Shown piece by piece: positions 20,368-32,266 of a stretch of 64,000 nucleotides of DNA. The notes beneath the pieces are model-generated. The model was not told where the DNA came from. It saw nothing but the letters and a program-made list of their open reading frames with translations, and did no database searches. Each line of letters opens with the position of its first letter. The first letter of the stretch is position 1. The position numbers and the translations under genes were made by a program. Source of the stretch: Choanephora cucurbitarum (lineage: Eukaryota; Mucoromycota; Mucoromycetes; Mucorales; Choanephoraceae); NCBI GenBank assembly GCA_025331435.1, contig JAIWNI010000083.1:1-64000 (forward strand), read 5' to 3'.

Positions 20368-21096
20368 CTAAGTAGCAATGGGAGGAGCTGAAGTAGCAGT
20401 AGATGCTGTTGCTCCCATGCCTTCAAACATGACACTCTTTTCATTCTTGAAGAAAAACTGCAGCGAAAATTGCTTTGAATCTTGATCCCAATGTGTCCAG
20501 AATTTACCTGGTGTTTCATCTACTTTTGTACTCTGAATCTTGAATGAGATAGATTCGTAAGGTTCTGCTGCAATCACCAGATATTGATAGGCATTGTTAG
20601 GTGGTTCAATCTTTTGTTCATATGCACCCATAAATCGATGGCGAGGAATGACATCTTCTGCAATTTGTGGGTATTGAATTTGAAAGAGAAAGCCTAGTTG
20701 GCGAGTGACTGGATCACGTACTTTAGTGACACGATAACCAGGTCGACCAATCTTAATGATGTTACGGCGAGGCACCACCAAAGGCTTGGCTGGACCCACT
20801 GGTGCTTGCACCATGTTGTTTTCCTTAGCCTCCTTGGCAGCACGGCGAGCCAAGTTGGTTTGATGCTTTTTACCTTGTGTGTGTGCTAAATAAGAGCCTT
20901 CGCTTGTGTGTAATGTCAAACAAAGTTTACACTCATAAGAGCCTAGATGGTTCTTCATGAAGTAAGGATCTTTCGTGATGTCAATAGTCTCCATGGCCAG
21001 CTTGCGAAGTCTTTCTCTACGATCTACATTAGACTCAGAATAACTGGCCATACCACCACCCCTATGCTTGCTGCCAACACGATTTTGGAAATCCAT
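20368..21096 (-). CDS. SF3A2: Splicing factor SF3a subunit 2 (SF3A2/Prp11, 242 aa)
   Basis: This intronless gene starts at ATG 21096 with MDFQNRVGSKHRGGGMAS, the family's invariant start. A matrin-type zinc finger follows (Cys56, Cys59, His72, His78 in YECKLCLTLHTSEGSYLAH and GKKHQ). The conserved C-terminal core includes KIGRPGYRVTKVRDP, GFLFQIQYPQI and PPNNAYQYLVIAAEPYESI. The protein is part of SF3a in the U2 snRNP and helps U2 bind the branch site. It lacks the long proline-rich repeats of the metazoan protein, as other fungal members do. It shares a 221-bp divergent promoter with separase and its 3' end faces uS11m, with the stops 160 bp apart. Confidence 0.95.
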   Translation of the reverse strand: MDFQNRVGSKHRGGGMASYSESNVDRRERLRKLAMETIDITKDPYFMKNHLGSYECKLCLTLHTSEGSYLAHTQGKKHQTNLARRAAKEAKENNMVQAPVGPAKPLVVPRRNIIKIGRPGYRVTKVRDPVTRQLGFLFQIQYPQIAEDVIPRHRFMGAYEQKIEPPNNAYQYLVIAAEPYESISFKIQSTKVDETPGKFWTHWDQDSKQFSLQFFFKNEKSVMFEGMGATASTATSAPPIAT

Positions 21097-21317
21097 TGTT
21101 TAAAGAATATATGTATATATAATTATGAAAGTGAACAAAAAAAAAAATAGTTTCTCTCTCTCTCTTTTTTTTTAGAGTGCCAAATCGTTTTAAAACCCGA
21201 CATAGGCTTGTTGAGACTATATTAAGCTATCAAATTGGAACTAAAAATGAGACATACAATGAATATTGAATCCTAAAATTTTCTTTGTTTTCTGTCTTCT
21301 CATTAAACAAAGATATC
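21097..21317. promoter_or_regulatory. Short bidirectional promoter of SF3A2 and separase
   Basis: Only 221 bp separate the SF3A2 and separase ATGs on opposite strands, so the basal promoters must overlap. A T/C-rich tract (about 21151-21172) reads TCTCTCTC then a T-run. No further element is identified. Confidence 0.55.
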
Positions 21318-24300
21318 ATGTCTGATCTGGCTTCTCGCCTGTTATTGCAACTAAAAGACTATGGAAAGTGCAATGACGAATTGGCAGTCAGCGTAAAGAA
21401 AGCTATACTGGAACCCTTCCAAGTTGATCTCAATCGTCCTGAATCAGCCCGTAAACCGCCTACAACAAGTAAATTCAAGCAAATGGCCACACAGCTTGCA
21501 CCCATCGCCATGCGTATCGTCAATCAGAACATCGATGGCCTCTTGAACCTTAAAAGAACAATAAAAGAAACAAGTCATTATACGATCGCTGTCAACTGTC
21601 TGTTAGATACCTCATTTTATGCCTTGACAGCATTACGCCATATGAACACTTACACAGCACTAAAGCCACTCGATATCGAAAAGGCTACTTCCAACCTGAT
21701 CTGCAAAATGGTCGAATTGGGTGAATATCAACGTGCATTAGATGAAATGCGCAAGTTTCGTGTCTTGCTGGCTGGCATTGCCAAAGTCCAGCTGAATCCC
21801 AAGTCAACACCTGTCATTGTGGTTGATAACCGCCAAAAGGGTGTCTTGACTGAGTCGAATGTGCTTAACGTTGGCAGCCTAAAAAACACTAATTCAGATA
21901 TACCCGAATCTATCATCAAAAACCAATGGGAAAACGACATGTTGAAAAAGTATCAGGATCTATTTCAGTTCCCCTTAGACAGCACTATTAACGACAGAAC
22001 CATGATTTTGCTTGTGTTGGCCTATCAAATGAACACCATCCGTAGTTGGTGTGAAATTAGAGATGGGGTTTTAGTCAAAGTAAGTGAGAGTCTCATTTGT
22101 CACCGCTTATTCTGTTGACTCACAATAACTATAGTATGTACCTTATTTCTTAGAGAGACCAGGTAATTTCCTTCATTGGTGTAAGCATCTACTTCAATTG
22201 GATCAGACTACGGCAAGAAAGCAGTTGGATACACTTTATAAACTGTTATATAAGGCTACTAATCGTCTACCTATTTCAGGTAAATGAAAGTTCAAACGTT
22301 ACTACTTAAGTTACAGATAAGCTAACATGTCGGGACAGAGGAAAACGCTTTTTATTCATATCATATACAAGTGTTCAGTTTGAAGGCATTGCTGTTAGCT
22401 GGATCCACTTCTCTTCAATCTATCATGGATCGCTTAGTGGTTATTGGTACAACCTATGAGAAGGCAACACAGCAGGGTGAGTGAAGGATCTGCTATGGTA
22501 CACATGTAATTCAATCATTCACATGTCTTGTTAGTTTCATACAGTTATGTTCAACAGTGTTGCCATGAATTTCTAGAGTTGATTCAGCCTAGCATCGAAA
22601 AGTTGTCTGTAATGGATTCTTATTTTGTACTCTGTGAGTATTATGCCTATATCTCTCGAAAGGCAAAAAGCTATAAGGGAGCCTTCTATGCCTACAAATT
22701 TATGGTCAGACCAATTCGGCATTTACTGGATGATGAACATGGCAACTATTACTATGCAGCTTATGCAGCTAATGCCAAATTAGCTCTGGGTGCAGTGCAG
22801 ATGGACAAAATTGTACTTGACAATCATTTTGCAGACATCAGTACCACATTGAATGAATCCATTGCCTGCCTTCGTATCGTCTCTCATGCAATATCTCAAT
22901 CAAGTCATCATGACAGTCATTCAGAACAAGCACTCTACAATTTATCCAAGAGTGTCAACACATTTCTTCAAAGTGCTAAAAGACTTCATCAGCACATCGA
23001 AAAGACAGAAGGCTCTTCTTTATCTGACAAATGGCATGGTCTTGTTGTCTATCTCATTCGAGTACTCCAACAATGTAGTGAGACGCTACCAGCTAATTTC
23101 TCAATGGCCAAGGATTCGCCAGCAAAGCGTGTAGCTACACAATCAGATATGGTCCTTACGTTTGTTGATATTATGATCCTGCTCTCTCGATTGCAACTGG
23201 ATGCAAACAACCCAGATAGCCACCATACAGCTTATGAGTACTTGTCTAAAGCTGAACAAATGTGCATTGAAAAGAAATGCATGGATGGCTATCGATGGCT
23301 CTCTGGCGCTTATTATACTATAGGGACGGCTATCATTAAGTCAGAGGAGTATGGTGCTGCAATCTATCCCTTACGTAAATCAAGTTCGCTTTTAGAAAAG
23401 GATGTTGAACGTGCCAATACAGAAGAAGGAAAACTTCAACTCTGTAAGCGATATGAAATCTTGGGTCTTTGTTGTCATAAGCATAAAGACTATGAAGACT
23501 CCGTTAAAGCGTATCGTCTTGCACTAAAGCGAGTTCCTCTCTCTACTATCAAACAATTTACCAGTCAAGTGGAATCAACTGCTATATCTACCATCATTGA
23601 GCGAGAAATTCTGATTCCAAAGTTGATGGATCGCTTTCTACGTGCTGTCGTAGTCGATCCAGACATGACTAGTATTCATTTTGCTAGTGAGTACATAACG
23701 ACAACAGGCTTTAGTGCACTTGAACAGGCCGCCCTCTACGAATGCGAACTCAAAGTATGGTATGGTATCTCACTCAAGATGAATGTTTACAAATATCAAA
23801 AGATGCTGGTCGACAAACTGTTACAGATTTACCAAGCTTCTAAGCATCCCATTCGCCGTGCTCGCGTATTACTCTCACAAGTACGCATTGAACGCAGCAA
23901 GCCTAGCGTTAACCAAAATGAAAGTATCCAGACTGCTTTGGCCTGTGCTCAAGAAGCATATGAGCTGCTGAAAGTACAGGACTATGGCAAAGATAGCAGC
24001 TTACTTGCTTACAGACGATATTATGTTGCTCTCTCTATGTCTTGGATGGTCATTTGCGAACGAGAGTTGGGACAGGCCTCCTCGTCTAATTCATTTGAAT
24101 TTAGTTTGCAACAATGGAGTGTTCTGCTGAAGAAGATAACACCTATTTACTTTTCAAAGCCATCCGGAAAACAAGATATTCAGCAGGTGTTTGATGAAAT
24201 TGATGATGTAGATCAGTTCTATGACCATATTCGTATGCTGGCTGACCTCTTTGCTGTTGTGGGCGAACCTGTGTTCCGTATTCGTGCCTTGCGTATTCTA

Positions 24301-27300
24301 CTCAAGCTCAATAATGGATTCAGAGATGCTCAAATTGATCATATATCAGGTATGAAAAAAAAAGGTTTTATTGCTAGAATGAAACTAATGGTTGATGATA
24401 GATTCTATCACTTATCTTTGTACAATTGGAAAGATTTTCTGTGAGCTAGGTTATACAGGAAAGGCTTCTGTCGAATTCAATTATGCTAAAAAGTTAATAT
24501 CAAATTACAAGTGTTCCAATCTGGCTGATATATATTACCGTGTTTATTATGCACACTATTTGACATACATCGATGATTTCGAAACTAGCAAAGAGACGTT
24601 TGACGAAGCACGAGATATCTGGAAAGATACACCTGCTGTTAGCAGTAAAGACTCATCAGCCACTGTCAAATCATATACTTCACGTTGTATGCTATTAGCA
24701 GATGTCTATACGACTCAATCATCAATACTGGTACATACGGATTCTCTGGATCGTGCTATTGATGCTGCTACAGCTGCTTTAAGTTTACTTAACAAATGTA
24801 TCAAGGTCATTCAAAAATCAGATCAAGATCGTCAACCATCCGCTTCAAAGCAACTTGAAGATCCATTCATGCCTGCTCGAGATCAACAAGAAGATTCAAA
24901 GGTAGTGTACCGCGAATCACAATGGATACTTGCCCAAAAAATCGGTCAGTTGTTACAACGGCTGGCTCAACTCTATATGGACAAAGGATCCTGGCATGAG
25001 GCACACTATTTCGTAAAACAGGGACCTTTGTTGGCTGAGAAGGTCAAATCAAATTCACTGTACTTTGAATCATATCTATGTACCAGTGCTTATTACCTCA
25101 AGTATGGCGATCTCGATAAATCTCAACAGGCTTTAGAGGATGCTGCCGAGCTACAGCTTACAGGTGAATATCATGGTCTGGATGAGATTAGAATCAAATT
25201 ATGGATGGCCAATTTAGCTCTGGCAAATGCTTTCCCTAATATTGCAATGGACGCATATCAAGAAGCAGAAGGATTATTGGATCAGTTGTTGTTGCCTGCG
25301 TATATCTCAGGCTTGGAACAGTTGGTGGAAACAAAGAAAACAATAGATGAAAGTGCAGATCTATCTGATGCATATTCTTGTCTGCCACTACAGAAGATCA
25401 AGAGCATAATCCTTTTGAAAAAAGGTAGAAAAATACGAATCAAGTATAATGAGTAAACTGACATTTTTTTCTTATTACATCCCTATAGCCACTGTATTTT
25501 TCGAGCAAGGTCAACCTGAAGTAGCACTAGATTTGTTGGAGAAGATGGAGGAGTCGGGTGCGATAATTGCTGATGAGATTGAGTTTAGTGCTTGTTTGTC
25601 TCGGTTTAAATTGGCTATAACACATAAAGCATTGGAGCCTGAACTTGGCAAATTTTACCACGAGAGCACTGTTTTGCCTGCCATGAAGACCCAAGCAGCT
25701 AGAGGCACAATGATGAAGAAATCCACTATCAATCAAGAACTGTTGATGGTCAGAGATGATTTGACGAATATTTTAGAGCGTATGCTAGATGCTAGATTAG
25801 TTGCGTGGGCTCGCGAACCTACACCAGTCATTCAATTCCTTTCCAACGCATCAGGTTTTACCATGTTTCTCAAAAACCAGTTGTATGGTCAAAGCCGTGC
25901 CTTAGCCACAAACTATGCTCTATTAGAAGCGTACTACACATCCATGGCTAACGGTATTCATATGCGTCGTGAGATGCAAAACTCGCTTCGTGTCAAGATC
26001 AATCCTAGCTGTCTCACATTACCAAGCGATACAGATTGGCCATTAAGTGAAGAAGAAAGAGATCAACAACAACAACACACACGACTTCCACGTTGGTTGC
26101 AAGCTCATCTGAATACACTGGTGGAACTTTATAGAGAAGAAAATGATTTGAGCGATAAAGAGTTCCAAGACAAATTCATCAATATCCTTCCATCTCATTG
26201 GACTGTTTGCTCTTTGACGATGGATGTAGAGAGAAAAGATCTTTATGTAGCCCAGCTACGATCTCATGAAGAACCGTTTGTAGTTAAAATTCCCTTAAAT
26301 CGAACAGCTCATCGAAAGGATAATTGCTATCCACCTGTCATGCAGTATGAGGATGCTGCCTCTGAACTTAAAGATATCATTGAAGCGAGCGACGACACAA
26401 TTCATAGTGGTGCCAGCTGTGTTCAACCTGCTCAAGTGGAAGCCTGGTGGAACGCTCGAAAAGATTTAGATAACCGCCTTAAAGTGTTACTCGATAACAT
26501 TGAAGATCAATGGCTCAGTGGTTTCAGAGGTCTCTTGGCTGGTCGTTGTCAAGAACACAAAGAAGAGCTACGCAAGTATCAAAAGGCTCTTAGTGAAACC
26601 GTCTTTCGTTCTGTACATCAGGCATCTGGAACCAAAAAGCAAACTGAGCTTAGTCTTCCCTTCTGTCGTATGGTACTTCGTCTCGGCAGACAACCCCTTG
26701 TACGTGACCTAGAAGACATTGTTTGGTTTATTCTGTCATGTTATGAAGCTCAAGATGCTCTGATTGATTATTCTAAACTAAACTTCAAAAAGGTAAGTTA
26801 GTTTATAGAGGCTGTATCCATACTCATTGGCTAACTTGTTCTCTCTCTTTTTATGAATAGCTCATGGATGATGTTCGTCTCTTGGGCTCTCGATACCATG
26901 AAAAGTGCAATATGACAGGCATAAACACGACCAAGAATATACCCAATGATCACTTGATTCTTATCTTGGACAAGCATCTTCAGATGCTACCTTTAGAGTC
27001 TATGCCATTATTACGATCTCAATCTGTTTCCCGTCTTCCCTGCCTTTCCTTTCTTAGAGACCGTGTTTTGTATGCTCGCGCTCATCATGGACGTGCTGCA
27101 TTTGATGACTTTGGTGCAATCATAACAGATCAATGGTCTGATATTGCCATTTCACAAAAGAACGCTTTCTATGTACTCAACCCCGGAGGCGATCTTAAAG
27201 ATACACAAAAGGAGTTCGAGCCTTTCTTCAAAAGCGTTCGTAGCTGGGATGGTGTGATACAGAAAAAGCCTTTGGAACTACAACTCAAGGAAGCGCTACA

Positions 27301-27772
27301 GACACGCGATCTTTACATGTATTTTGGCCATAGTGCAGGACAAGCCTTCATGCGTGGTACAACTGTCAGACAGCTACCTGTATGTGCTGTTTCATTGTTG
27401 ATGGGCTGTAGTAGTGGGTTGATAGAAACACAAGGTGAATTCGATCCTTACGGTTATGTATTAAACTATCTGTTGGCTGGAAGGTAAGTCGTAAACTCAA
27501 GAAGCTCAACATAATATAGCTCATTTGCTGCTTTTTTTTTCTATAGTCCTGCTGTAGTAGCCAACTTATGGGATGTAACCGATAGAAGTATTGATCGCCT
27601 AACAAAGCATATGCTAAGCACATGGGGCATGCTTAAGCAAACAGCGCAAAACAAATCGATTGTACAAGCAGTAGCTGAATCAAGAAGTAAATGCAAACTC
27701 TCTTATTTGATAGGTGCTGCACCTGTTGTTTATGGTATTCCTGTTTATCTTGAGCCTTATTCAACACAATAA
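21318..27772 (+). CDS. ESP1: Separase (Esp1/Cut1, peptidase C50; 2011 aa, 8 exons)
   Basis: Exons: 21318-22079, 22135-22279, 22339-22476, 22535-24349, 24402-25424, 25489-26792, 26861-27483, 27547-27772. The long N-terminal part is alpha-helical and repeat-like (TPR/HEAT-type), as in separases. The C-terminal caspase-like domain has the catalytic dyad: His at about residue 1886 in YMYFGHSAGQAF and Cys at about 1912 in LLMGCSSGLIE. It ends with the conserved [28 protein letters not shown] block split by the last intron. Separase cuts the cohesin kleisin Scc1 at anaphase onset and is held by securin. No securin gene was noticed in the window. Start ATG 21318 is the first ATG of the open frame. 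The poly(A) signal AATAAA overlaps the stop (27771-27776). Confidence 0.95.
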
Positions 27773-27824
27773 TAAAGGTTATTATTATCTTTATTGTATA
27801 AAGCCATGTAGCCTTTTTATTTCT

Positions 27825-28329
27825 CTACCAACGATTTGAAGGTGGAAGCGGATATCCTTGATCGCCAGGTGTAGAAACATGGGACGGAGGAGGAGGAGGA
27901 ACAAAATAGGGTGATGGTTGTGGTTGTTGGTGTTGATGCTGTTGTGAATGAATCCTAGGATTGTTAGTGTTGTTAGAAGGTGACATAGGATAGACATTTG
28001 TTGAAGCATACATTGTTTGAGGCTGTTGAGGTTGTTGCTGTGTAAAAGAAGGAGGTGCAGGGTTTATTTTTGTTGCCAGGTGCTGCTGTGTCAATGGTTG
28101 AGTGCTGGAAGGAGGATAAGAGACAGCTGGACTCATTGTTTGCGAGCCAGACACAGGCTGTTGGTGTCCTGGGGTGGAAGGACCTTGACTATATGGGTAT
28201 TGGGCATTTGGCTGTTGTTGATGTTGTTGCTGGTGTTGTTGCGGCAGTGGTTGTTGCTGTTGTTGTTGTAATGGCTGTTGTTGTTGCTGTTGTTGCAATG
28301 GCTGTTGTTGTTGCTGTTGTTGCAATGGC

Positions 28330-28365
<36 letters not shown>

Positions 28366-29227
28366 GGTGGTGGTGGTGGTCGATGCGTGGTATAAAGCTG
28401 TTGAGTTTGCTGCTGAGGTGTTGGTGGTGGATAATAAGGAACATACGTTTCAGTAGCCTTTGATGAGACACTAGTGGGTTCCTTGTACGAGGATTTTTCC
28501 TCAGTAGCATTGTTCTTAACATCAAAATTGGCTAAACGAAAGTGTTAGTTTGCTCTATATTTTCTGCTATCAATAGCAAAAGTTTATAATGGCTAACCTA
28601 GTTCAGCAGGAGTTAACGTGCGCGTTGGTTTGTTGGTCTTTTCGAGAGAAGCAGATGTGTTTTCAGCAGAATTTGATTGTGCCTCTTTTACTTCCAAAGA
28701 CTTAATGAGTTTGTTTAAGGTGTCACGCATTTCAATCAAGGAGGCGAAAGCTTGAGGTTGACATTGAATTGAGGACTCGGTATAGACTGTAACTTTGAGT
28801 AGATTACTAATAGAGATAGCATGTGTAATATCTGTATCATCTAACAGGCTAATCATATCTCCTTCTACAGAAAAAAAGAAATATTTCGCTTAGAGACCTT
28901 TATACTCCTACAGTCATGCGCTTGTACCATCATCCATATATTTCATCACGATATCCTCAGTCGACTTCAATTTATCCTTGAATACGCGATACATCATCAA
29001 ACAAAGCCTCAAATAAATAAATCAATACACCTTGAATTTGAAGACAAGAAATCTCACTTACTCGTCGTAAGTAGGCGCTTGATTGATAGTAATACGTCGA
29101 ATATCATTTCCTAAACGACCTTTACTTTGTTTTAGGATATCACGTATATGCATTGATTAATTATAGACATACACTTAAGGACAATGTCGCCAGTTACAAT
29201 TTTGCGAAGATTGGAATAATCAGTCAT
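27825..29227 (-). CDS. TFG-like PB1 protein with Q-rich tail (389 aa, 5 exons)
   Basis: Exons: 29227-29175, 29124-29062, 29007-28928, 28864-28598, 28531-27825. The first four exons build a PB1 domain followed by a helix. Short blocks match the TFG (Trk-fused gene) PB1: LGNDIRRITINQAPTYDE, LCLMMYRVFKDKL, EGDMISLLDDTDITHAI and a coiled segment near LIEMRDTLNKLIKSLE. The last exon encodes a low-complexity tail of glutamine runs, PLQQQQQQQ repeats and proline-rich YPPP/PPPPP stretches. In animals TFG assembles at ER exit sites and clusters COPII carriers. That function is inferred here from architecture. The last intron uses a GTTAGC donor. The gene is tail-to-tail with separase, 52 bp apart. Confidence 0.8.
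28231..28372. repeat. Coding CAG/CAA-type repeat with 27-bp units
   Basis: On the minus strand this encodes long Gln runs. A 27-bp unit is repeated exactly at 28273-28299 and 28300-28326 and partly beyond, each coding a PLQ7 block. The strand-opposite open frames rich in Leu or Val are shadows of this repeat. Confidence 0.85.
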
Positions 29228-30403
29228 AGATATAAAGCAACAAAGAAAGAAAGAAAGAAAAAGGAGAAAAAGCAAGAAACCTCCAACAATGATATACAGT
29301 CAGGCTTATGGCGTTTTCTAAAAAATAATTGGCTGAAAGTCATAAAATAACTGATCGGATTTTAACTTATTTTTGTCCTTTTTGCTTCTTTATATCATAA
29401 CAATGACCACATTCTTTTACAAAGATGAACGAGAAGCCCTTTTCGATGAACATGGATAAAGAGCATACGATCCAATGGGAGATGTCTATTGACGATTCCA
29501 ATATAGTTCTTGAAACAACAGCCAATCGAGAAACCTAGTTGAGTGCTAAACGCCTCGAAAAGGTTACTCCTGAACAACAACATCCAGATTATGTTTTCTG
29601 CTATTAAGCATTTAATTCACCGCTCATTTAAAGTCCTGCTATGACCATCTTGACACATAGCTTTAGCTTATGATGCCCAAAGCACTTGTCAATATCTCTT
29701 TATAGATATCAAAAGACGAAATGACAGCTGAAGAATGAGGCTTTGTTGATCAAAATAAGAGGAAGTTGTTGTGTTTATTTTTAATCAAGGAAAACCAATT
29801 GACTTAAGGATATGGGGTTGTGGCAGACGAGGAGGCAACTGGCATTAGCAAATCCATCATTGCCATAGCACTGCTATCACAATTGACGAATACTGTGCTT
29901 CTCCCAGGTAACCCGTCTGAAGAATGATAACACAAGATGTCTAAGCGCAGAGTGCTCAGTTGTCAGGAAAAAAGAAAGGCGTGTATCTAACTATCTGCTG
30001 AATTGGTCGGTTCGTCTAACATAGTCAGGACGTTGATGAAAATTTTCTTCTCACCTTTCAATTCACATCATTTGTTTTTTTTTTGTTCTTTGCCCTTTCC
30101 CACATAATAGTTATCATGCTTTTTTAAATTAGTGATGTAGCACAATTGCTCCATGTCAATCGATTCTTTTAGCTCAAATTAGTTGTTGCGATAAGCCAAG
30201 CTCTAAGCTCTTTTTGGGTATATACAAATGAAGAGTTTACTTGGATAAGCTTTAAGGGAAAATCCTTTCCTTTGAGAAAAATAGCACCTGTCTTTTACTG
30301 ATGAAACCCCGACCTTCATTTTTTTATATTTGCCGCTTATTTTAAATTTTCATTCTTTTTCATATCTATTTATCAATTTTTCTTTTGGATCATTGCAATA
30401 AGG
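29228..30403. other. Intergenic region between TFG-like and hexokinase genes
   Basis: Contains the relic at 29402-29935 and the hexokinase promoter. The last 150 bp before the hexokinase ATG are T-rich with a TTATATTT box at about 30324-30331. Confidence 0.4.
29402..29935 (+). pseudogene. Unidentified decayed coding sequence
   Basis: An ATG at 29402 opens MTTFFYKDEREALFDEHG, then stops. One base over, the frame continues as KEHTIQWEMSIDDSNIVLE and SAKRLEKVTPEQQHPDYV with a TAG inside. Further on (about 29717-29935) another stretch reads like protein, with stops inside: KDEMTAEE, GFVDQNKRKLLCLFLIKENQ, YGVVADEEATGISKSIIAIA. Charged, non-repetitive composition and few stops over 530 bp argue for a dead gene with frameshifts. 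I do not recognise the family. Chance open frames in AT-rich DNA remain possible. Confidence 0.35.
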
Positions 30404-31987
30404 ATGTCAAGCTTTCTCGAGACAATAAAATCAGCATTTGAGCTGGAAGATATGGCCTTTGAGGCAATTGTAAATGGATTTAAAGCAGAATACAATACTG
30501 GTCTGGAGACAGCATCAGCATCAGGACTAGCTACTATGATACCTTCTTATGTCACAACCCTGCCAACTGGCAAAGAGACGGGCACATATCTTTCGCTGGA
30601 TCTCGGAGGAAGTACCTTAAGGGTATGCGCAGTTGAGCTCTTGGGCAATTGTAATACCAAAGTCACAGAGATTCGCCGCCATATTGCACCAAACGACCCA
30701 TTGCGCACAAGTGGAGCTACCGCTTTTTTCGATTGGATTGTAGATACAGTAACAGAACTACTGCAGAGAATTGGACATGACACTGTCTATGCAGAAGGTC
30801 CTTTATCGATGGGCGTCTGTTGGAGCTTCCCAATAGAGTATGACATATATTTATTTATAGATTTGGTTATCGATAAGCTAATTCTAATTTGCATATCAAG
30901 TCAAACAAGTATCTCGGATGGCAAGATCCTTCGTATGGGCAAAGGCTTTACAATTGAGGGTATAGAGGGCTATGATCTTGCAGGATTGTTCGAACAATCG
31001 TTTAAGCGCAGAGTAGGACAACCCAAAAAAAAAAGCTGACGATAAGCTGATTCATGCAATAGAATGTCAATGTTAAAGTCATGGCTTTGTTAAATGATAC
31101 AGTAGGAACACTGGTTGCTCATGCTTATTCAAACCCTGATGTGAGAGTTGGCTTCATTTATGGCACTGGTGTCAATGCAGCTTACCCCGAGAAAGTAAGA
31201 CGCATAATTAAGCTTCAGGATCAGCAGCAAATATACACTGCAGATACCACCATGTTAGTGAATACAGAAATAGATATTTTTGGGAATGACACATACCTTC
31301 CTCGGAACAAGTACGACAAACAACTAGACAAAAATCATTCCCAGCCTAACTTCCAACTCTATGAAAAAATGATGTCTGGCGCATGTATTGGAGAGTTGGT
31401 TCGATTGTCAGCACTCGATTTGATTGGAGAGGGTCATTTGTTTGAAGGTCATCAACCCTTGGAGTTTGATAAGGCTATGGAATTTGGTACAGCTGTCACA
31501 AGCGATATTGAAAGGTATTTTTAATCGAATGTAGTACAACATGTAACATAGCATCCATACTAATTTGCTTTCTTTTTTTAGTCATCTCGATAATGAACCA
31601 AAAGCTCGTTTAGATCATTTTAAAGGCTTGTTTAGTTTTAAGGATGATTATCTAGTTAGCCAAAAGGACTTAGATATATTCTCAGAGCTCTGTGTGATTG
31701 TTTCAGACAGAGCTGCTCGGTTAGCAGCAGCAGCCATGGCATCGCTCATTGAGCAACAACCAGAACTAATCAACGAGGCTGGACCTATTGTGATTGGCGT
31801 AAATGGATCAACTTACGAAAAATACACGAAGATGCATGATCGCATCTGTACTTCACTGACAAGATGGTTTGGCGCTGAAGTAGGTCGGCGGATTAAGGTT
31901 GAGGTAGCTACAGATGGTGGAAGCATTGGAGGAGCTCTCATTGCTATGTTAGCAGAGAAAGAGGAGAAGAGAAGGTATTCAGTGTAG
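30404..31987 (+). CDS. HXK: Hexokinase (467 aa, 4 exons; possible longer isoform to 32266)
   Basis: Exons: 30404-30837, 30901-31012, 31063-31514, 31582-31987. Conserved blocks: the ATP-phosphate loop SLDLGGSTLRVCAVEL, the sugar-binding region GVCWSFPI then QTSISDGKILRMGKGF, the catalytic Asp194 in MALLNDTVGTL, GFIYGTGVNAAY, and GVNGSTYEKY with TDGGSIGGALIAML near the end. It phosphorylates glucose and other hexoses at C6 in the cytosol. The length fits single-domain fungal hexokinases. The first intron is 63 nt, in frame and stop-free. Near the stop a good 48-nt intron candidate (31975-32022) could replace the last four residues by an 81-residue tail ending at 32266. If that splicing happens the protein has 544 residues. 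Confidence 0.9.
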
Positions 31988-32022
31988 ACTTATAGGAAAC
32001 AATAGATTGATTAATATACCAG

Positions 32023-32266
32023 AAAAAAAACTAGGCTTCGATCTACTTATCAAACAGACCAAAGTTATGGGATAGCAATACATAATACTAAGAAGCAACC
32101 TCTGGATCTTTCTTCTGAGCCTTTAAATAGAGAAGTAGCAGTAAGTACTCGCAGTCCATCCCTATTTGGTTGTCTATTTGGCTGGCTGACACCATTAAGG
32201 GCTAAACAAAGAGGCAGATCTTCATTAATCGAAGAGACAGTCAACGTGAAACAAGAAAAGGCCTAA
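32023..32266 (+). CDS. Candidate alternative last exon of hexokinase (81-residue tail)
   Basis: A donor AG|GTATTC at 31975 and an acceptor ATACCAG at 32016-32022 join in phase. They open 81 codons with no stop up to TAA at 32264-32266. The tail is basic (KKTRLRSTYQTDQS near the start). It has a short hydrophobic patch SPSLFGCLFGWLTPLR and ends VKQEKA. In DNA this AT-rich, an open stretch of this length that also joins in phase is unlikely by chance. No known hexokinase tail is recognised. If the intron is not used, this is 3' UTR. Confidence 0.45.

Noticed and set aside
28017..28456. Leu- and Val-rich open frames on the plus strand
   Set aside because: They are reverse-strand images of the CAG/CAA-type Gln repeat of the TFG-like gene.
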